From contig NC_088789.1 of NCBI RefSeq assembly GCF_949628265.1, positions 34,155,883 to 34,219,882 of the forward strand: 64,000 nt of DNA, in the 5' to 3' direction. The notes beneath the pieces are model-generated. The model was not told the DNA's origin. It did no database searches and worked only from the letters and a program-made list of their open reading frames with translations. The DNA comes from Cloeon dipterum (Eukaryota; Arthropoda; Insecta; Ephemeroptera; Baetidae). The position numbers were made by a program, and so were the translations under genes. Below are positions 33,150-46,365 of the stretch, in pieces (within the stretch, counting starts at the first letter, position 1; each line of letters starts with the position of its first letter).

Positions 33150-36100
33150 TTAATTAATAAATTTCAATTTTTAAAAAATGCGCTTTTTATAAGAACTAAA
33201 TTTAACGTTTGAAAAAAATGGCGAGGAAAGCAAGAGAAAATTATAGCGTGGTGTGAGACGCGCGCACTATCAAGTATGGCAGGCTCTTTTCTATTACGTC
33301 ATTGCTAAAAACGCATTATTGAGGTGGGGCTTAGTTTGGGTTGACAAAAACAGGATACAGAACAAGTAGTAAAAGGAGAGAAAATCACATCAGAAAATGC
33401 GATAAATATTAAGTTGTTCGTAAATTGTCCATTTCATATAGCAAACATACTCATATATAGGATTAAAAGATGCTGTTGAGTTCGTAAAGCTATTTTCATC
33501 ATAGAAACATTTTGCCCTGGCGAAGAAAATAACGTTGGGTGCGAAAGATTATTGAAAACTAAGAAATTATCGCGGTGTCTTTTTTTATTTCAATGATTCT
33601 GAGATGCATGGCGTTTGTGCCAATTTCTCAAGGTGAGGCTGACCTTCATCCAGCAGGGCACCGTTTAATAATAGACAGTTTTTGTTAAACGATAAAAATT
33701 CCAGCGCATGGTTGGAAATATCACGTACCAGTAAAGGAAACAATGTTTAGCTAATTACGGCATTTAAGAGTATGTATTTTAAAAATGTGCATAATGGATA
33801 GTTAAATAAAATTGAACGCCCTGCTTTCGATCTTCTCGACTGCATGCCTAACACAAGATTATTCGCACAAGTACTTAACCAAGTGCAAGCAGCAAACTTG
33901 GCAAGCAAATTCACTCACAGTTTCCTGACGGCAGAAATCTTGTATGTCAATTGACGTCCACTTAATCAATGACAATTAAGCGCTTGCTTGGTCCCACCAG
34001 CAAATATGGCGCATGGAAATGTTATCGCTCTTCGTTTGCTTTACCCCTCACCGCCCCTCTTTTCGCCGCCGGATGTTCGTAGGCGTAGACCAACAGCCAC
34101 ACCCGGGGGCGTGTCATATATGGCGTGACTTACCCGAAGTTATTCCGCTATCATTCCACTAGTAAAATATGGTTTCTATCTTGTCCTACGGTTTGCAAGG
34201 GTTCGAGCAGGGAAACAAAGTGATTTTACCTTAATATTGTATTTTGGGTGCCCACGGTCTGCTAATGTCGGCTAGATAAATAAGAGGGCTCGACTGCTTG
34301 CGCCGCTTGTCGTTTGTCTTCGTCTCTTCAGCAGTCTCCCCTCGACTGTTTAAATCTCTACGCCCTCTTTTGCATCCGGTGAGCACCACTAAATCGCGGT
34401 TAGAAACAATTGCGACCGAGTGGTACAGATTTTTTCCGCTTGCATAGCAACAGTAGAGTCCTATTCTGCGCCTAATTTTCTCTTCATCACGTGACATTTT
34501 TTTATTTATAAACGCGGCGCAAAGAGCGTTTTAACAGCGGCAACCGATGATGAGAGACTTGTCGTAGTCTATAAATTTTCTGTTTAATTACATCAGTCTT
34601 TTAAGATCGAGATTTCCCATTCCGGTAGCCGTTCATCGCTGCGGCAATCAAAATAAATCACAAACTAGTATTTCTGATTTAATGGCCGCGCAGCTGCTAT
34701 TTCGGATTGCAGGCAGAACAGCAGGAAAGGTGTAAAACAAAACGCAGCACCTGGCGAGAGTAAAAATCAAATTTAGTGTGAAAGTGAGGGTCACGCCTTT
34801 TCGATTTAGCAGAATGGCTTACTTACTGGCGCTTCCGCTGCCAGTCGCCAAAACTGCCTCGAGAATGTTCTCGAATAATCAGCTCTATATATAGAGCGAT
34901 GGAACTGAAGGCAACAGTAAACTGCGTCGTAATTCAATGTTCTTCTATGGCGAGGAAGCCTTTGGAATAGTCCATCTTATATGTATTTCACTTATACGCT
35001 TAATTATTTTATATTAATTTCTTAAGCACGAGGTAAATCCTAAAATATGCTTGGCTTGATATTTTTTACTTCAAATTTAAATCCTTTTTAGGCCCAGCTC
35101 AGGGTTGAATGAGTCAAATTTGGTGCGCTATTTAGTTTTGTGACTTTTGAGATCAATTTATTTCGATAATATTTGGGAATTGAACCTAAGAACGAAGAAA
35201 ATTTGGATTTTTCCCCCTTTATATCCTCTGTTCGAAAAATGACAACCCAAGAAAAATTAAAGAATAAACAAGGCGGCCGCTATTGTAGTTTTTCTCTGTC
35301 ATATTTAAGTGTGCGATTGAATTAACTTCGTTGCAAAGGACGCACGTTGGCTTATTCTCTCAGGGGATTCGTACGACCGCACATTTTGTCAGCCTGCCAG
35401 AACACCAAAAACTTCCAGGAGGAACTATGGGCAACGGCAAGGCAAAAGAGTGTCACGACATGTTGAAATTGCCAGATTTTGGCGTGCGAATTGATTTGGT
35501 GGGTGTCGCATTCAAAGCCAAAATTATTGCATTGCCCTCCTCGCAATTTAATTTTATTTTTCATAGAGAGACGGCTTAAAATATTATTAAAAAGTAACAT
35601 TTTTAAAAAATGTTTTACAGATCTGATTATGACGACGCCAAAGATGATGTGGTTAAAAAAGGAAAGCATCACTGATATTTCTCAATAAGTTCCTGATGAA
35701 GTGCTCAGTTGGAATGCGTCACCCGCAACTGGAGACTCCTCTGATGAGTATTAAAAATTATTTATTTAACAATTACTTGATATAAAATAAACGAGTCAAA
35801 ATTTCTTCAAATCCGCTTCGCGAGAGAGAAACTAAATTTAAAAGATGTAATTTTACATGAGATGAAAATAAATACAAATGCTATACCTGAAATAAAAAAA
35901 ATGTAAAAATAAGGATTAATTTCCTAAAAGTGTTTCATAATGTACCGAAAACAAATTGAACGTTGACTTCAGTCCTCTCCGGATTTTTTTTAAGTGTCTA
36001 CGTAATTTTATTGTATAATTTTAGCTGACTGCTCTCGCACAACCTTTCAGCAAGGCAACGTCGCCGCGCGCAATCCAGCAGAGCCCACGCAGTGTGAAAC

Positions 36101-36820
36101 CGGCTGCAAGTTTCACGTCGGCCGACGTATTTTTTAAATTTCCTCATGCTCCTCTTGCCGGATACTCACCAGGCCCACTCAGTTTTAGAATGAGTATAAT
36201 TCTGACCACAACGATGCAAATTAAAACTAACAAAATTCCGAATAAAGTTTTGATTATTAAATCAAGATAATTTTTAATAACTTTAGTGGATGCGGACTCC
36301 TTTTTCACTTTTGTTTCAGGGTATTGTTAGTAATGATTGTTAGGCATTCTTTGTTAAAAAAATTCGTGGCAACAGAGAGAAATTTTGAATGATAATAAAT
36401 CAGATTTCGCCGGAACCGCGATCAGCAATCAAGTCGCATTATACCAAGTGTTCCGAGTGAAGGACCCGGCTCAATCGGGTAAATTCTTTTCTTATTTCAA
36501 GTTGTTGTTAAGTCATCTCTCGTCTTATTATATTATTAATTCAGTTTAAGTTTAAAATTGATAATTGTTATACTATGTCAGTAAATCGTATTCTTAATTC
36601 GATTATGAATTTTCTTTATTTAAGGTTTTATAAGTCACAATCAACTGATTAAAGAAGAATTGCTCAAGACTCCGAGAGATTTATTTGTCACCGCACTTCT
36701 CCCCCTAAATAACTATATATATAAATTCAAAATAAAATTGAGAGTTAAAATTTTATTAAGTAATTTTTGGCGCCAGATACAAACCAAAGCGCACAACACT
36801 AGCGATACATTTAGATCTTG
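33150..36820. other. Long intergenic spacer without supported genes
   Basis: AT-rich DNA. A perfect palindromic TATA element, CTCTATATATAGAG at 34881-34894, lies 25-30 bases upstream of GGCAACAGTAAACTG and could be a plus-strand promoter, but no gene follows that I can support. Open frames at 34231-34497 (minus, MSRDEEKIRRRIG) and 35331-35579 (plus) have no recognisable features. Confidence 0.35.
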
Positions 36821-36829
36821 ATTTGAGAC

Positions 36830-37580
36830 TAGAGGCTCTTAACGAGGCACACAAGCAAAGCCGGTTTTTTTTATGGAGTTTATATGGAAAACAGCACAAC
36901 GGACCCGAGAACGCGAGTCAAGGAGAAGAAATTAAGGAGGTAATTTATTGTTATTAGCGGTTCACACACTCACGCGCAGCGGACGAAGTGACAGGAGTGA
37001 GAAATTATGCCAACTGCCAGCTGATTTGCCTCTTCAGAGATTTACAAAACCACTCACTAGAAGTTAATTATTGATTTTTGTTCGCACGGGAGAGTTCTTG
37101 AAATTTTTTATTGGATTCTCATTTCGGCCTAAAGCTGTTATATTCTTTTAATAATACGGGTCCATCAGAATTAAAATAATTTCTTATTTTATTAAAAAAA
37201 TACATGCAAGTGGGTCAAGTGTCATTTGAGGTGACAAAAAGGCAGGGGGGAAATCACTTCTAACTCGATTTTCCTGGCTTTCGTCCGCTTCCTCTGCTAA
37301 AATACAATCACCGTCTCTATATAGGAGGCACACACCATGAATCACACCAACACGGACGCATGCGTGCAAGCGACCCGCTGGTAGCTTTATTGGTTCTTTT
37401 TTGGTGCCAAACGTCGACTGGTGAGCAGAGCGAGGCTCAAAATGGCGGTGCGATAAAGATTTTCTTTGTTCGAAATTAACTATAAGTTTAATTCTTCAAA
37501 AGTTTCGAAATAAATCGATCTCAAAAGACACAAAAATAAATTGTACGTGAAATTTCATTCATTTAACCCTGAGCTGAACC
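36830..37580 (-). repeat. Shared upstream and spacer blocks, copy at 37 kb
   Basis: 36830-37070 repeats the GAGGCTCTTAACGAGGCACAC block with AGAACGCGAGTCAAGGAGAA and GCGGTTCACACACTCACGCG. 37205-37580 matches 29395-29700 (GGGTCAAGTGTCATTTGAGG, TTTAACCCTGAGCTGAACCT). A weaker match to the second part lies at 41740-41880 (AAATCGATCTCAAAAGACGC). Confidence 0.6.
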
Positions 37581-38841
37581 TGAAAAACACTCGATTGGAA
37601 ATTATAATCAAAAATTATATCACGCCAGCAATTCGTATTAGATGGATTTTAAACTATATATATGGATCACTTGAAGGAAAATGATGGTATATAGAAAGAC
37701 CGTTACTGCAACACACTAAAGCGAAACCGCGCGACTGTGTTGTTCTGATTGTGAGGCACCATGAAAGGGTGGGAACTGAAGCTGCTCATGATGAAAAGTG
37801 AATTTTTAGATGTGATTTCTGCTGCAGATATATATAGTTCCAGTGAGTCCCCTCGCTCGCGGAGAATAATTTGTTTGGTCGTTCAATGATTCCCTGCAAA
37901 CATAGCGCTTGCACTTTTTTAAGCAATGAAGGGTTCATGGTAAAAATTCGTCCAGAGACTGAATTTTTTCTTTGTGCATTTACGCATAAAATATGAAGCT
38001 AGTTTTTTTTCATGTAAGATATCAATTGTTTCGAGGAAATGAAGGTTCATAATAAAAAGATCTTTATTGAGGTGTTATTATTAGTCTGCTTTATTTATAA
38101 TTAAATGTTATACATAGTTTCTAAAACATAACTTAGCCTAACATCTTAATGTGAACTCAATCATGGTGACTATAATCGTATTAACGGAGTAAAATCTACT
38201 CAGTATAAATTAACAAAATAATAATGTTGACTATTAAGAAAACGTAGGATGAAGTTTCGGGATAAACCGAGATATTTTGCCAAATTCCTGCTGGATGTTG
38301 ATTTGTTAGGTATATCTGCAAAGAGAGGAACGGATATAAATCCTAGATGGCACCCCCGTTTGTAAGTGTCCCACAATCAGTGCTTATATATGTTATGGCA
38401 CAATCTGTTGCCGCGCAGAGATCTGTATAAATAAAAACTGAAATGGATTAATATTGTTTGGTTATTATTTTTAAACACTTTGGCGTTGGATATGAGGAGG
38501 ATTGGGGCAAAGCTGCCCAATTGGAACATGAAAATAATCAGAGTCAACCAAACAAGTTTAACAGTTTGCAGATAATTAAGAGACAGGAAGACCAGCATAG
38601 AGGAAAACACGCAGACAGAAAATGCGGATCGGAGAGAGGAACTGGAACCTAGGATTGAGGGTCAGCGGCCGGCAGACGGCTTTGACAGTTGCGTAAATGA
38701 CTGTAAAAAGGCTGAGAGGAGAGAGACGAAAGAATACCTGCTGAGTGAGAGTAAAGAAGAGACGCGTGACAAACCCATAAAACCGTAAGACACGAGAAAA
38801 AACTATAGAGATATTTTTATAAAATAGAACTATTTCATAAA

Positions 38842-38995
38842 CTGCAAATCAGGGGTTAGAAATTGATACTGCGCTGCAGTGTGAAAATCTCGCCCGCCGC
38901 ATGTCACCGCTGCGCGGTGCGAAAAACTCACCTTTCACACCCCAGGTATAGTGACGTACCCCGCGGGGTGAGATTTTCTCACCCCTGACTTGCAG
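38842..38995. mobile_element. Palindromic MITE-like element, about 154 bases
   Basis: Ends are inverted copies: left CTGCAAATCAGGGGTTAGAA, right (reversed) CTGCAAGTCAGGGGTGAGAA. The interior is GC-rich for the locus and contains a second inverted pair around GAAAATCTCGCCCGC / GCGGGGTGAGATTTTC. The inner CAGGGGT start resembles hAT ends, but flanking eight-base direct repeats were not found, so the superfamily is open. Confidence 0.55.
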
Positions 38996-39251
38996 TGTAA
39001 CCTATATTTAAAAAATAGAAATATTTTTGGTGGATGTCATTGGTATTAATAATCAATTTTTCTTTTATATATTTTAAGCGTGCAAAATCGTTCATTTTTT
39101 AGTATTAAAAAGCAAACTACGATATAGTGAAATTTTGGACTTTTTTAAACCAACTAACCAGGTTAAAAAAGTCGACGATTTCAATTGTGAGGTGGTTGAA
39201 CGAAAGACTGACTTGCACTTGCATTCTGGAAAGCGGGAAAGCGACTGACTC

Positions 39252-40189
39252 TTAAGCTCTTTGATCTCCTTCACGGTTTTGTTCATTTGAAGACCCGTTG
39301 ACGTATTGACGCCACTTTTCAGTGCAATAAGAACGCACTTGCTCTCGGTACTTGACTAACACTCCCACAATCAAACAAACGAGGACAATAAGGGGCAAGG
39401 ACAAGTACAGAAAGTTAATCTGGTCTTGTTTGGAAGCTGAAATTTCTTCAGCGCGTGATGGCTTTTCGGAGGGGCCTTGCTGGTATTGAAAGGCCAGCTT
39501 CTTGGGGCACCAGCCTAATTAAAAAAATTGGAACATACTTAAAATATTATATTTTCCAATCATTTACTTAAATTGCTGCTGCAGTTGACGCTGAAAGATA
39601 AGGAGCCAGCTTCGGTTTTGTTGTGTTGGACGGAGCAATTGCACGCCTCCCTAATGTCTGTTGAGGTGGCCTTCGGAAGATTTTGGCATTGTGTTCCACC
39701 GCTTGTCCCGTTATACTTGCAAAAGTCGTAAAGCAGTTCCTCCGCTGCAAAATAGGACGGCTTACATCAGTTTAAAACAAATTTTAGAAGAAAAATGCAA
39801 CCTTTGATATCAAATTTTGTCAAAGAATAGGCTTTAAAGTGAATAAAATTGAATTGGAAAGGAGATGCGCATAACCGATTATTTATTTCTGTATTGGTTT
39901 ATGCTACTTGGACCATCCAATGATAAAAAATATGAGGCCATTTAATTAATTGTTAATTTTGTTACACAGATACACCAGAAAAAATCTCATTTATCGCAGT
40001 TCTATAATCTGCCACGCCCTTCTCTTAATTTGCTAAAATAGGTGAACTTTACTAACCATTTGCGCCGATCAGCAGTTGCCAGTTATTCGCGGCCTTGTTT
40101 TTAAACTCAATGGAAGCAAAATTCGACAAAGGAAAGGCGACGCTGAGTGGGAGAAATAGTGTCAGAAGGAACTTTATTTCTTGACCCAT
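39252..40189 (-). CDS. Six-cysteine membrane protein, long tail (family member 3)
   Basis: Minus-strand coding exons 40189-40057, 39744-39568 and 39514-39252, phase-1 introns, 190 residues. Exon 1: MGQEIKFLLTLFLPLSVAFP signal peptide and box FKNKAANNWQLLIGANG. Exon 2: AEELLYDFCKYNGTSGGTQC, CNC, VNC, with NGT, NCS and NKT sequons. Exon 3: SWCPKKLAFQYQQG, a polar stalk, a strong hydrophobic helix near residues 138-158 (YLSLPLIVLVCLIVGVLV), then a basic cytoplasmic tail (KYREQVRSYCTEKWRQ) ending REGDQRA. Exon 3 is almost identical at DNA level to that of the inverted member at 53338-53702, pointing to recent duplication or gene conversion. Function unknown. Confidence 0.78.
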
Positions 40190-43060
40190 TGTTAACGCCC
40201 TGCTCTTCTTGGAGAAATGACTCTGGAATTCAGATTTTTTAATAAGTTCATAGAGAGAATAATAATAATATTATATCAGAAATAATAATCTTTTCACAAG
40301 AAAGTGTATAAATATTACCCGGCCCTTCCCACGCCATTTATCTTTTGAATATTTTAAGTTAGGCGAATTATTTCGGAATTATTTATTAATTATTAGAGCT
40401 TTCACGAACAGTGAGATATGCTTTCAGTATCAACTATGAACTATATTAATATTATGTATTTAGGTGTGGCAGCTGTATAATATGTATATAGTCCCTATGT
40501 CAGACAAGTCGTGCAATCAGACCTGCTGCGGAGCGTTTGGGTGTGGATCAAAAATTGAAAAATAATTAAAATTAAGATGAACAATTCCAAAATCTTCCTA
40601 GCCGTTGCGACACACTATGAAATAAATCGAAAAGCGAGAGATTTTGTATACTACGCAGTAGAAATTGTATACCGTTCTTACTGCGCAGTTAAATATGTAC
40701 ACCATTACTCCCGTCCCTTTCGCCACTTCAGCTGCACCCTAATAAAAAGGTTTAGCGATTGCATATTCAAAGTGATCTTCACGGCTCACTTGAGTTTCCA
40801 AAGGTCTGTGTTAATTCCGTTCAAAATGCTCTTTAACCCAAATTATAGATTCCAAAATGACGGGGATGACAAAACTGACCAAGGATGCAATATATGATGA
40901 ATTTTGTTATTTTCTTTACAAGTTCAGCTGCCACACCGTGGGCTATTATAACTTCCACGCCCAAATATTATGCAAATTCGAGAAAGAGTTTACTATACGC
41001 TATCTAACAGGGTGATTTTGAGATATACTATTTAACTCACCGAATGACTAGTAGAGCTTCTGTGCAAAGCTGACGTAGACGTACTGACTTGGGCTATATG
41101 TGGTGGGCCTGGACTGCTCATTCTAGAACATTTTAGGCATTGCCAACTGCGGTGACACCGCACAGAAGGCGCGAAACTATGCACTCTAGCGAGGATTAGC
41201 CGAACTGGACCGAATTAATTTTATATAAATAAATGCCTTTTATTTCCAATTAGTTTTGGCACGGCTTGAGTATATAAAACGTAAAATTTAATTCACAATC
41301 GAGCATTTAAGTCTCCACTCCACTGGTCTATGCGGAATAACCAAGCGAGAAAATATCATTTCATTTTTAAACAAAAATAATTAATGAATTTTTGTGTGCA
41401 AAATAACAGAAAAATATTGGAATAGAAAGAAATGTAAGAAAATAAATATTAACCGATTTAAACCAACACTTTCTTATAACTCGATAAAAATAGCGAAAAT
41501 TGTTATTCTTAAAATCAATTCTTGAAATGTTTTCTAGACATGAATGCACTCAAGGTTTATATAGTCCTAAACATATCTGTGAAATAATCGACTGTTGGTC
41601 CTTAAAGTAAAAAGTTTAACCCTTTTGCATTTTGTCAAAAATGGTTAAGATTAGACGAGCAAGGAAATTACCGAAACCATTTAATTATCTGGCCCCAAAA
41701 ATAGGAAAATCAAAATTGAAAATGCAAAAAATCATGATTTACTTCTTTCTATATTATGATCGAGTTCAATTCCTTCAAATTTTGGAAGTAAATCGATCTC
41801 AAAAGACGCACCAACGCAATTTGCGCACGACGTTAGACATATTATTCACCCGAGCTAGACCTGAAAATGAATGAGGAAAAATTAAAAAAAAAAATGCTGT
41901 CTTTGTGAAACCTTCCGTGAGGCTATTTTCAAAATAAACTCATTTATTATATTATATATATATGATTCTCTGCACGGCTCTGCTACATATGGCGTTTAAA
42001 AAATTTTCTTAAATAGACGCAAATGTATTCAAAGTGCCTACATGCACAAAAAATCAGTATCGAGTCTCGATTTCCTAACACTATTATTTTAACATGAATG
42101 AATTTTCACCATTAACCATTTTGCTTAAAAATAAAAATGGTGTTTGCAGGGGAAGCTCAACCAAAAGCCAAGCATGTTCAACAACAAGAGCGCACTCGCT
42201 CCGCGAGCTTTTTACTTTATTAGTCCCCTTCTAGCAACGCTTGGCTTAATCCGGCACAACCCACCACTTCCTGGGGCGCATATGTTATATAACTTAATTG
42301 CCGCGTGTGGGGTCACTCCGCCTGCCCTCGCTCTACCTCTCCCTCCCGCTCCGTTAGCCATTTTCCGAAAAACCAGGGATCGTGCGCTTTATTTTAACGA
42401 TCAGATATTTTTAAATCAAATTTTATTAAAATTGAACGATTTTAAAAATTATTGCAAAATAGAGAAACTTCTTTTTCCCTTATTGAAATGATGCATTTAT
42501 ATTCAGACATAAATAAATTAAATTATTAATTGATCCATTGTAAAAGGCAAAATACGTATAAGCTTTAATTAGTTATATTTTATACTGTTTATCGCGCTTA
42601 ATCGCGCAATTAATTTCTGGATTTAAGAACACGTGCGAGATGGCCTTTTACGCAAAAACGTATAGAAAATGAAATTTTATTTTTCTATGGGCGCGAATAA
42701 CATCAAAATCCTTCTCTGTTTCGGGTTTGCGTAAGCGGGAAAAATGCGAATTTTCAATTCTCATGTTGTTCTTATGAAGACATTCCAAAAATCGCGTTTA
42801 TCGAACTCCAAAACCTGTCTTAAGTCCCTTAATTTTCGAGATAAATGGACAAATTATGTGTCAAAAGACGCAAACTAAATGGTTAAAATGGTTCAGAGGG
42901 TCCGTGTTGTCGATTTTTTTGAAAATTTGTCCTGGAGCGGCCACATGGCTGGCGGAAGCCGCAATGGGTGAAAAACATAAAAAATACGCTTAATTTTATT
43001 TTCAAAAAGTTGACTATTTTTTGATAAAAAATCCCAAAAATGTTGTTCATTTGATATTCC
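40190..43060. other. Intergenic spacer, mainly unique AT-rich DNA
   Basis: Upstream of member 3. Two small open frames on the plus strand (40577-40897, 42144-42491) lack recognisable features. A fragment at 41740-41880 repeats part of the segmental unit seen at 37.5 kb. Short alternations ACTACGCAGTAGAAATTGTA / ACTGCGCAGT occur at 40660-40690. Confidence 0.35.
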
Positions 43061-43430
43061 TATTTCCTATCTGAAATGGATAGGCGGCATAACGGAAAAA
43101 ACCTCGGGTCTTCGCTGATCAAATTGTTTGGAAATTTAAGCTTTTACGAAAATCGGTTATTGAAAAAATCTAACAAATTAAAAAAACAGTCTGATTTCGG
43201 AAAACTGCACACGAGGGGACGTGCCCCACCGAGGGGCATCGACTGGCGCAAAGTATCACCGCCTTCGGCCCACAGGGCCTTGGCTGGGCCCAGAAAACCA
43301 AAATTTAGTAATGTCACACAACGAATTTTTACACATTAAAAATCAATAACTCGGCTCCTATGAGTCGTAGATTAAAAAACCAAAGCGTGTTGAACTCGTG
43401 GTAAAGTTCTGCGTCACATGAAACCTGAAA
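43060..43430 (+). repeat. Dispersed repeat family A, copy at 43 kb
   Basis: Shares with copy 1 the order: TCTGATTTCGGAAAAC, GGGGCATCGACTGG, GGGCCTTGGCTGGGCCC, AATGTCACACAACG, TAACTCGGCTCCTATGAGTC, GTAGATTAAAAAACCAAAG, and GGTAAAGTTCTGCGTC. It is the longest plus-strand copy outside the ITP region. Confidence 0.65.
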
Positions 43431-44582
43431 TCAGGGCCCTGTCACCCCCCTGGCCCAAAAGAGCCCAAGAGTCTGTACGAAAATTTCCATTTTCTGCTAT
43501 TTTTTTAATTCACTCGTGAGTTGGAGGGAGTCACGACAAATTTCAATCTCAGCTCATTTTTGTTTTTCTCAGTCAGGACCACCGGAGCAATGGAAGAGTT
43601 CGAATCGTCACTGTGAATCAGCCTTGACGTGACTCTGCAATCTGCTATATTCCGAAATAATCCGCTCAGGGTAGTTCTTGCAGCTCAAACGAGGATTTTG
43701 TTTTGTTCCAAGTTCCAAGGACGTGTGAACCATCAGAGGGCGCCGGTGCATCGGAATCAGTCGTTTTCACCTTTTTTCAGCAATGCCTGGCTGTGGTGAC
43801 CTTTCTCTCTGTAATACCACGAAAAATGTTATGCCTGGCTGTTCCCTTTTACTTACGGTCCACGCAGAGCCGGGCGGGTTGTCCAACGTACCGAGCACTC
43901 TCCGTTGCCGCCACTGCCGCCGATCTGTCTCTATTAAATGTCTCTATCTGCTGCTGGGCCAAGCCATTCTCAAAAGCCTCTCCTCAACATTACTAATTCT
44001 GCCTTGATGATTATATTTGCTCTTTTTAATTGTGCTTCCAACAATAAAATTACTCTCCTTAAACTGTTGTCCACTGAACTATATTATTCAACTAGGCTGA
44101 TTAATAATGCTAACAATCGGTCATAATTATTACCAACTCGGCTGCTCATGCACGGCAGCGAGTTGGAATAATTATGAGACTTTAGAAATATTAATTGCCT
44201 CACTGCTTGTGAGCAGTCCGAAATCCTTAGAATAAAATTTGCGTCTTGCTGGCCTGGCAAGAGCGCGCGACTAAATATTCTCAGCAACTTCTAAACTCAA
44301 ATAAATGGCCCAGTTTCTCCAAAAATTAGCAAACTATGAAAATTGCAAACTGATTGATAAATTAATCTCCTTTATATTAATTACGTTATTATCTTTGAAT
44401 TATCTGTATTTATCACATGGAAAAGTAGAAATTATAAACCGCCGTTTAGCAGTGTAACAATGATTCATGACGTGGTTTTATTGGAACGTAAGTGACTCTA
44501 ACAATTATAAAAACTTTCAATCGCGATATTGGCCATATTTACCGTTACGTTAATTATTAAAACGCAGACGAGACTTTGAAAA

Positions 44583-44725
44583 AAATGTGGCCCTTGAGTG
44601 GGCTGGGTACCTGTGCGGCCTGGTGCGCCCATGTTATCCGTTCGTGGTGTTATTGGCACCCGGGTTTCAGCATTCGTGCTAGTGCAGTGCGCGCCCTTCT
44701 CGGTCCTCGGACAGTGATAAAAAGG
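44583..44725. repeat. Dispersed repeat family D, copy 2
   Basis: Near-identical to 1310-1445 over about 140 bases, from GTGGCCCTTGAGTGGGCTG to GATAAAAAG, same orientation. It lies immediately beside the shared 3' block at 44780-44940. Confidence 0.6.
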
Positions 44726-45379
44726 GGAAAAATGCTTACTTATTACTGTGGCTGGCTGGCGCGTACGGTAGTCGTTGCTCTGCAGAGGTCGGAAAACCAT
44801 CTCAATAACTCGTGAGAGAGGGTGCATTTGGCTGCCAGTTGTACGCGTCAGCCAGTGGTTGGTTCACACAAATCGTGCGCTGAGGGCGCGAAAACCACGT
44901 TAAAGTTAAACAGTGCTCGTCTTACGCTTCCAAAATAAATGCCAATTCTGTAAATTATATGGTGCTCTTGACTTGCCGATACTGGCGCCTGGTCATGGCG
45001 CCTCTAAGGTCAGTAACAGGCCAAATAGAGTCCCAACACTGGCTCTTAAGGTGGCAGGACTCACTGAGCCGGACACTGGACGGCCTCCCAAGTACCACTG
45101 GGCAGCGCGGTGCTCAAAGACTGACTACCAGCCCAAATTCTCCCTGCAAAAATGCAAAAAGAAATTATGTTTGATTGTTTCCAACATTTTAATTTATTGT
45201 ATAAAAAGCAAGTTTCTGCAGATAATAAAACAAAAACTTGGCTTGACGTTAGTTCTTACCAATTTTTTAGGCTGCAGTTATTTTCTGGCTTCAAAATTCT
45301 TATTTTACTTCGAGCTTGGGGACTTTTAATAACAAAAAATGTTCAATTTCTTGTGCGGTTTCTGCATTTTACTGCCCAG

Positions 45380-46365
45380 CAAGTCGATATTTAGGTCATT
45401 AATCGCAGCAAAGAAGTCCAAAGAGCCACAAAATAACCACGGGCGCATCTAAAATCAGAAAATTTAATTTAAGAGTTAAATAAATGTCCTCATCTCTTCC
45501 TCACATTCACGCTGGATGCTGAAAGGACCCTTTTCTTGTGCGTTATGCTACAGAGCCACGACCGCTGTTTTCGTGTAGCAAATTCCTTTTGCTACATTTT
45601 GTGTCCACGCTCAGATTCCTCCTTAGTCTGCTGTACCAGAAATTCAGTTTCCGGACAAAGAAGATCATCCAACATTCAACCTGTCCCGCAGAATATGAAT
45701 TAGAAATTACATGCGAATGGAGACTAGCTAGTTTATTACCATTTTTTGACCGATTTCTATCCGGAAAAGAAGTATATTGCCTCCCTTGTCCAAGAGGGAC
45801 AGCGCAAACAGCCTTCGGACATTGTCTCATTGTCAGAGAGCGGCCTCAAGCCTCAACAGGGCTTGAATTTGTCCAGATAGAGCGAAAATTTAAACAAGCC
45901 ATAAAAACAACAAACCTTCTGGGTGGGAGTGGCAACGTGAACGTGCTTAAGCAAAGGAGTTCACGAGTAGTGTGATAAACTTTGATTTTTTTTACAATTA
46001 TTAACAGTTTTGGCTTCTTCATAACGAATAAAAAACTAATATAAGCAATAAATTTGTATTAATATTTCAGTTATTACACGTCCAGCACCAAAGAATATAA
46101 TAAAGGAATTCTTCTCCCGTCTGTTCTCCCAACAGCATGAGCGCCATGCTGGGAAATGAGCCAATCACACTGCTCGGATTTGCGCTTAGAGCAACCGCGG
46201 GAACTATTGATATTATTATGTAGTTCAAGGATGGGATTGGGTTAACGGGCCACGGCGGAAGAAGCAACAGGAATGAGAGGGAAAAGAGAAAATAATGCAT
46301 CGGCCAGCAATTAGCTTGTTCAGGGAGTTGCAAAGCCAAACGCTAGATATGGCTTCAGCATTGAT
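45380..46365 (-). pseudogene. Degenerate second-family gene block, copy 3, with upstream block
   Basis: Matches 22210-23120. On the minus strand a longer intact stretch (45830-45543) reads MRQCPKAVCAVPLGQG, then FPDRNRSKNG, VECWMIFFVRKLNF and VDTKCSKRN, the best-preserved copy of this central part. The upstream word CCCGCGGTTGCTCTAA and the LLGEQTGEE stretch (46139-46110) follow, then the shared upstream block to about 46365 (CTTGTTCAGGGAGTTGC, ACGCTAGATATGGC). No complete frame can be drawn, so it is listed as a pseudogene; it could instead be a spliced gene whose exons I fail to join. Confidence 0.35.

Noticed and set aside
34231-34497. Minus-strand open frame starting MSRDEEKIRRRIG
   Set aside because: No family resemblance, no splice context, no paralogue in the window.
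38377-38610. Hydrophobic minus-strand open frame that could be a membrane protein
   Set aside because: Hydrophobicity comes from AT-rich DNA, and the segment overlaps repeated flanking DNA of the cluster. A separate exon cannot be excluded.
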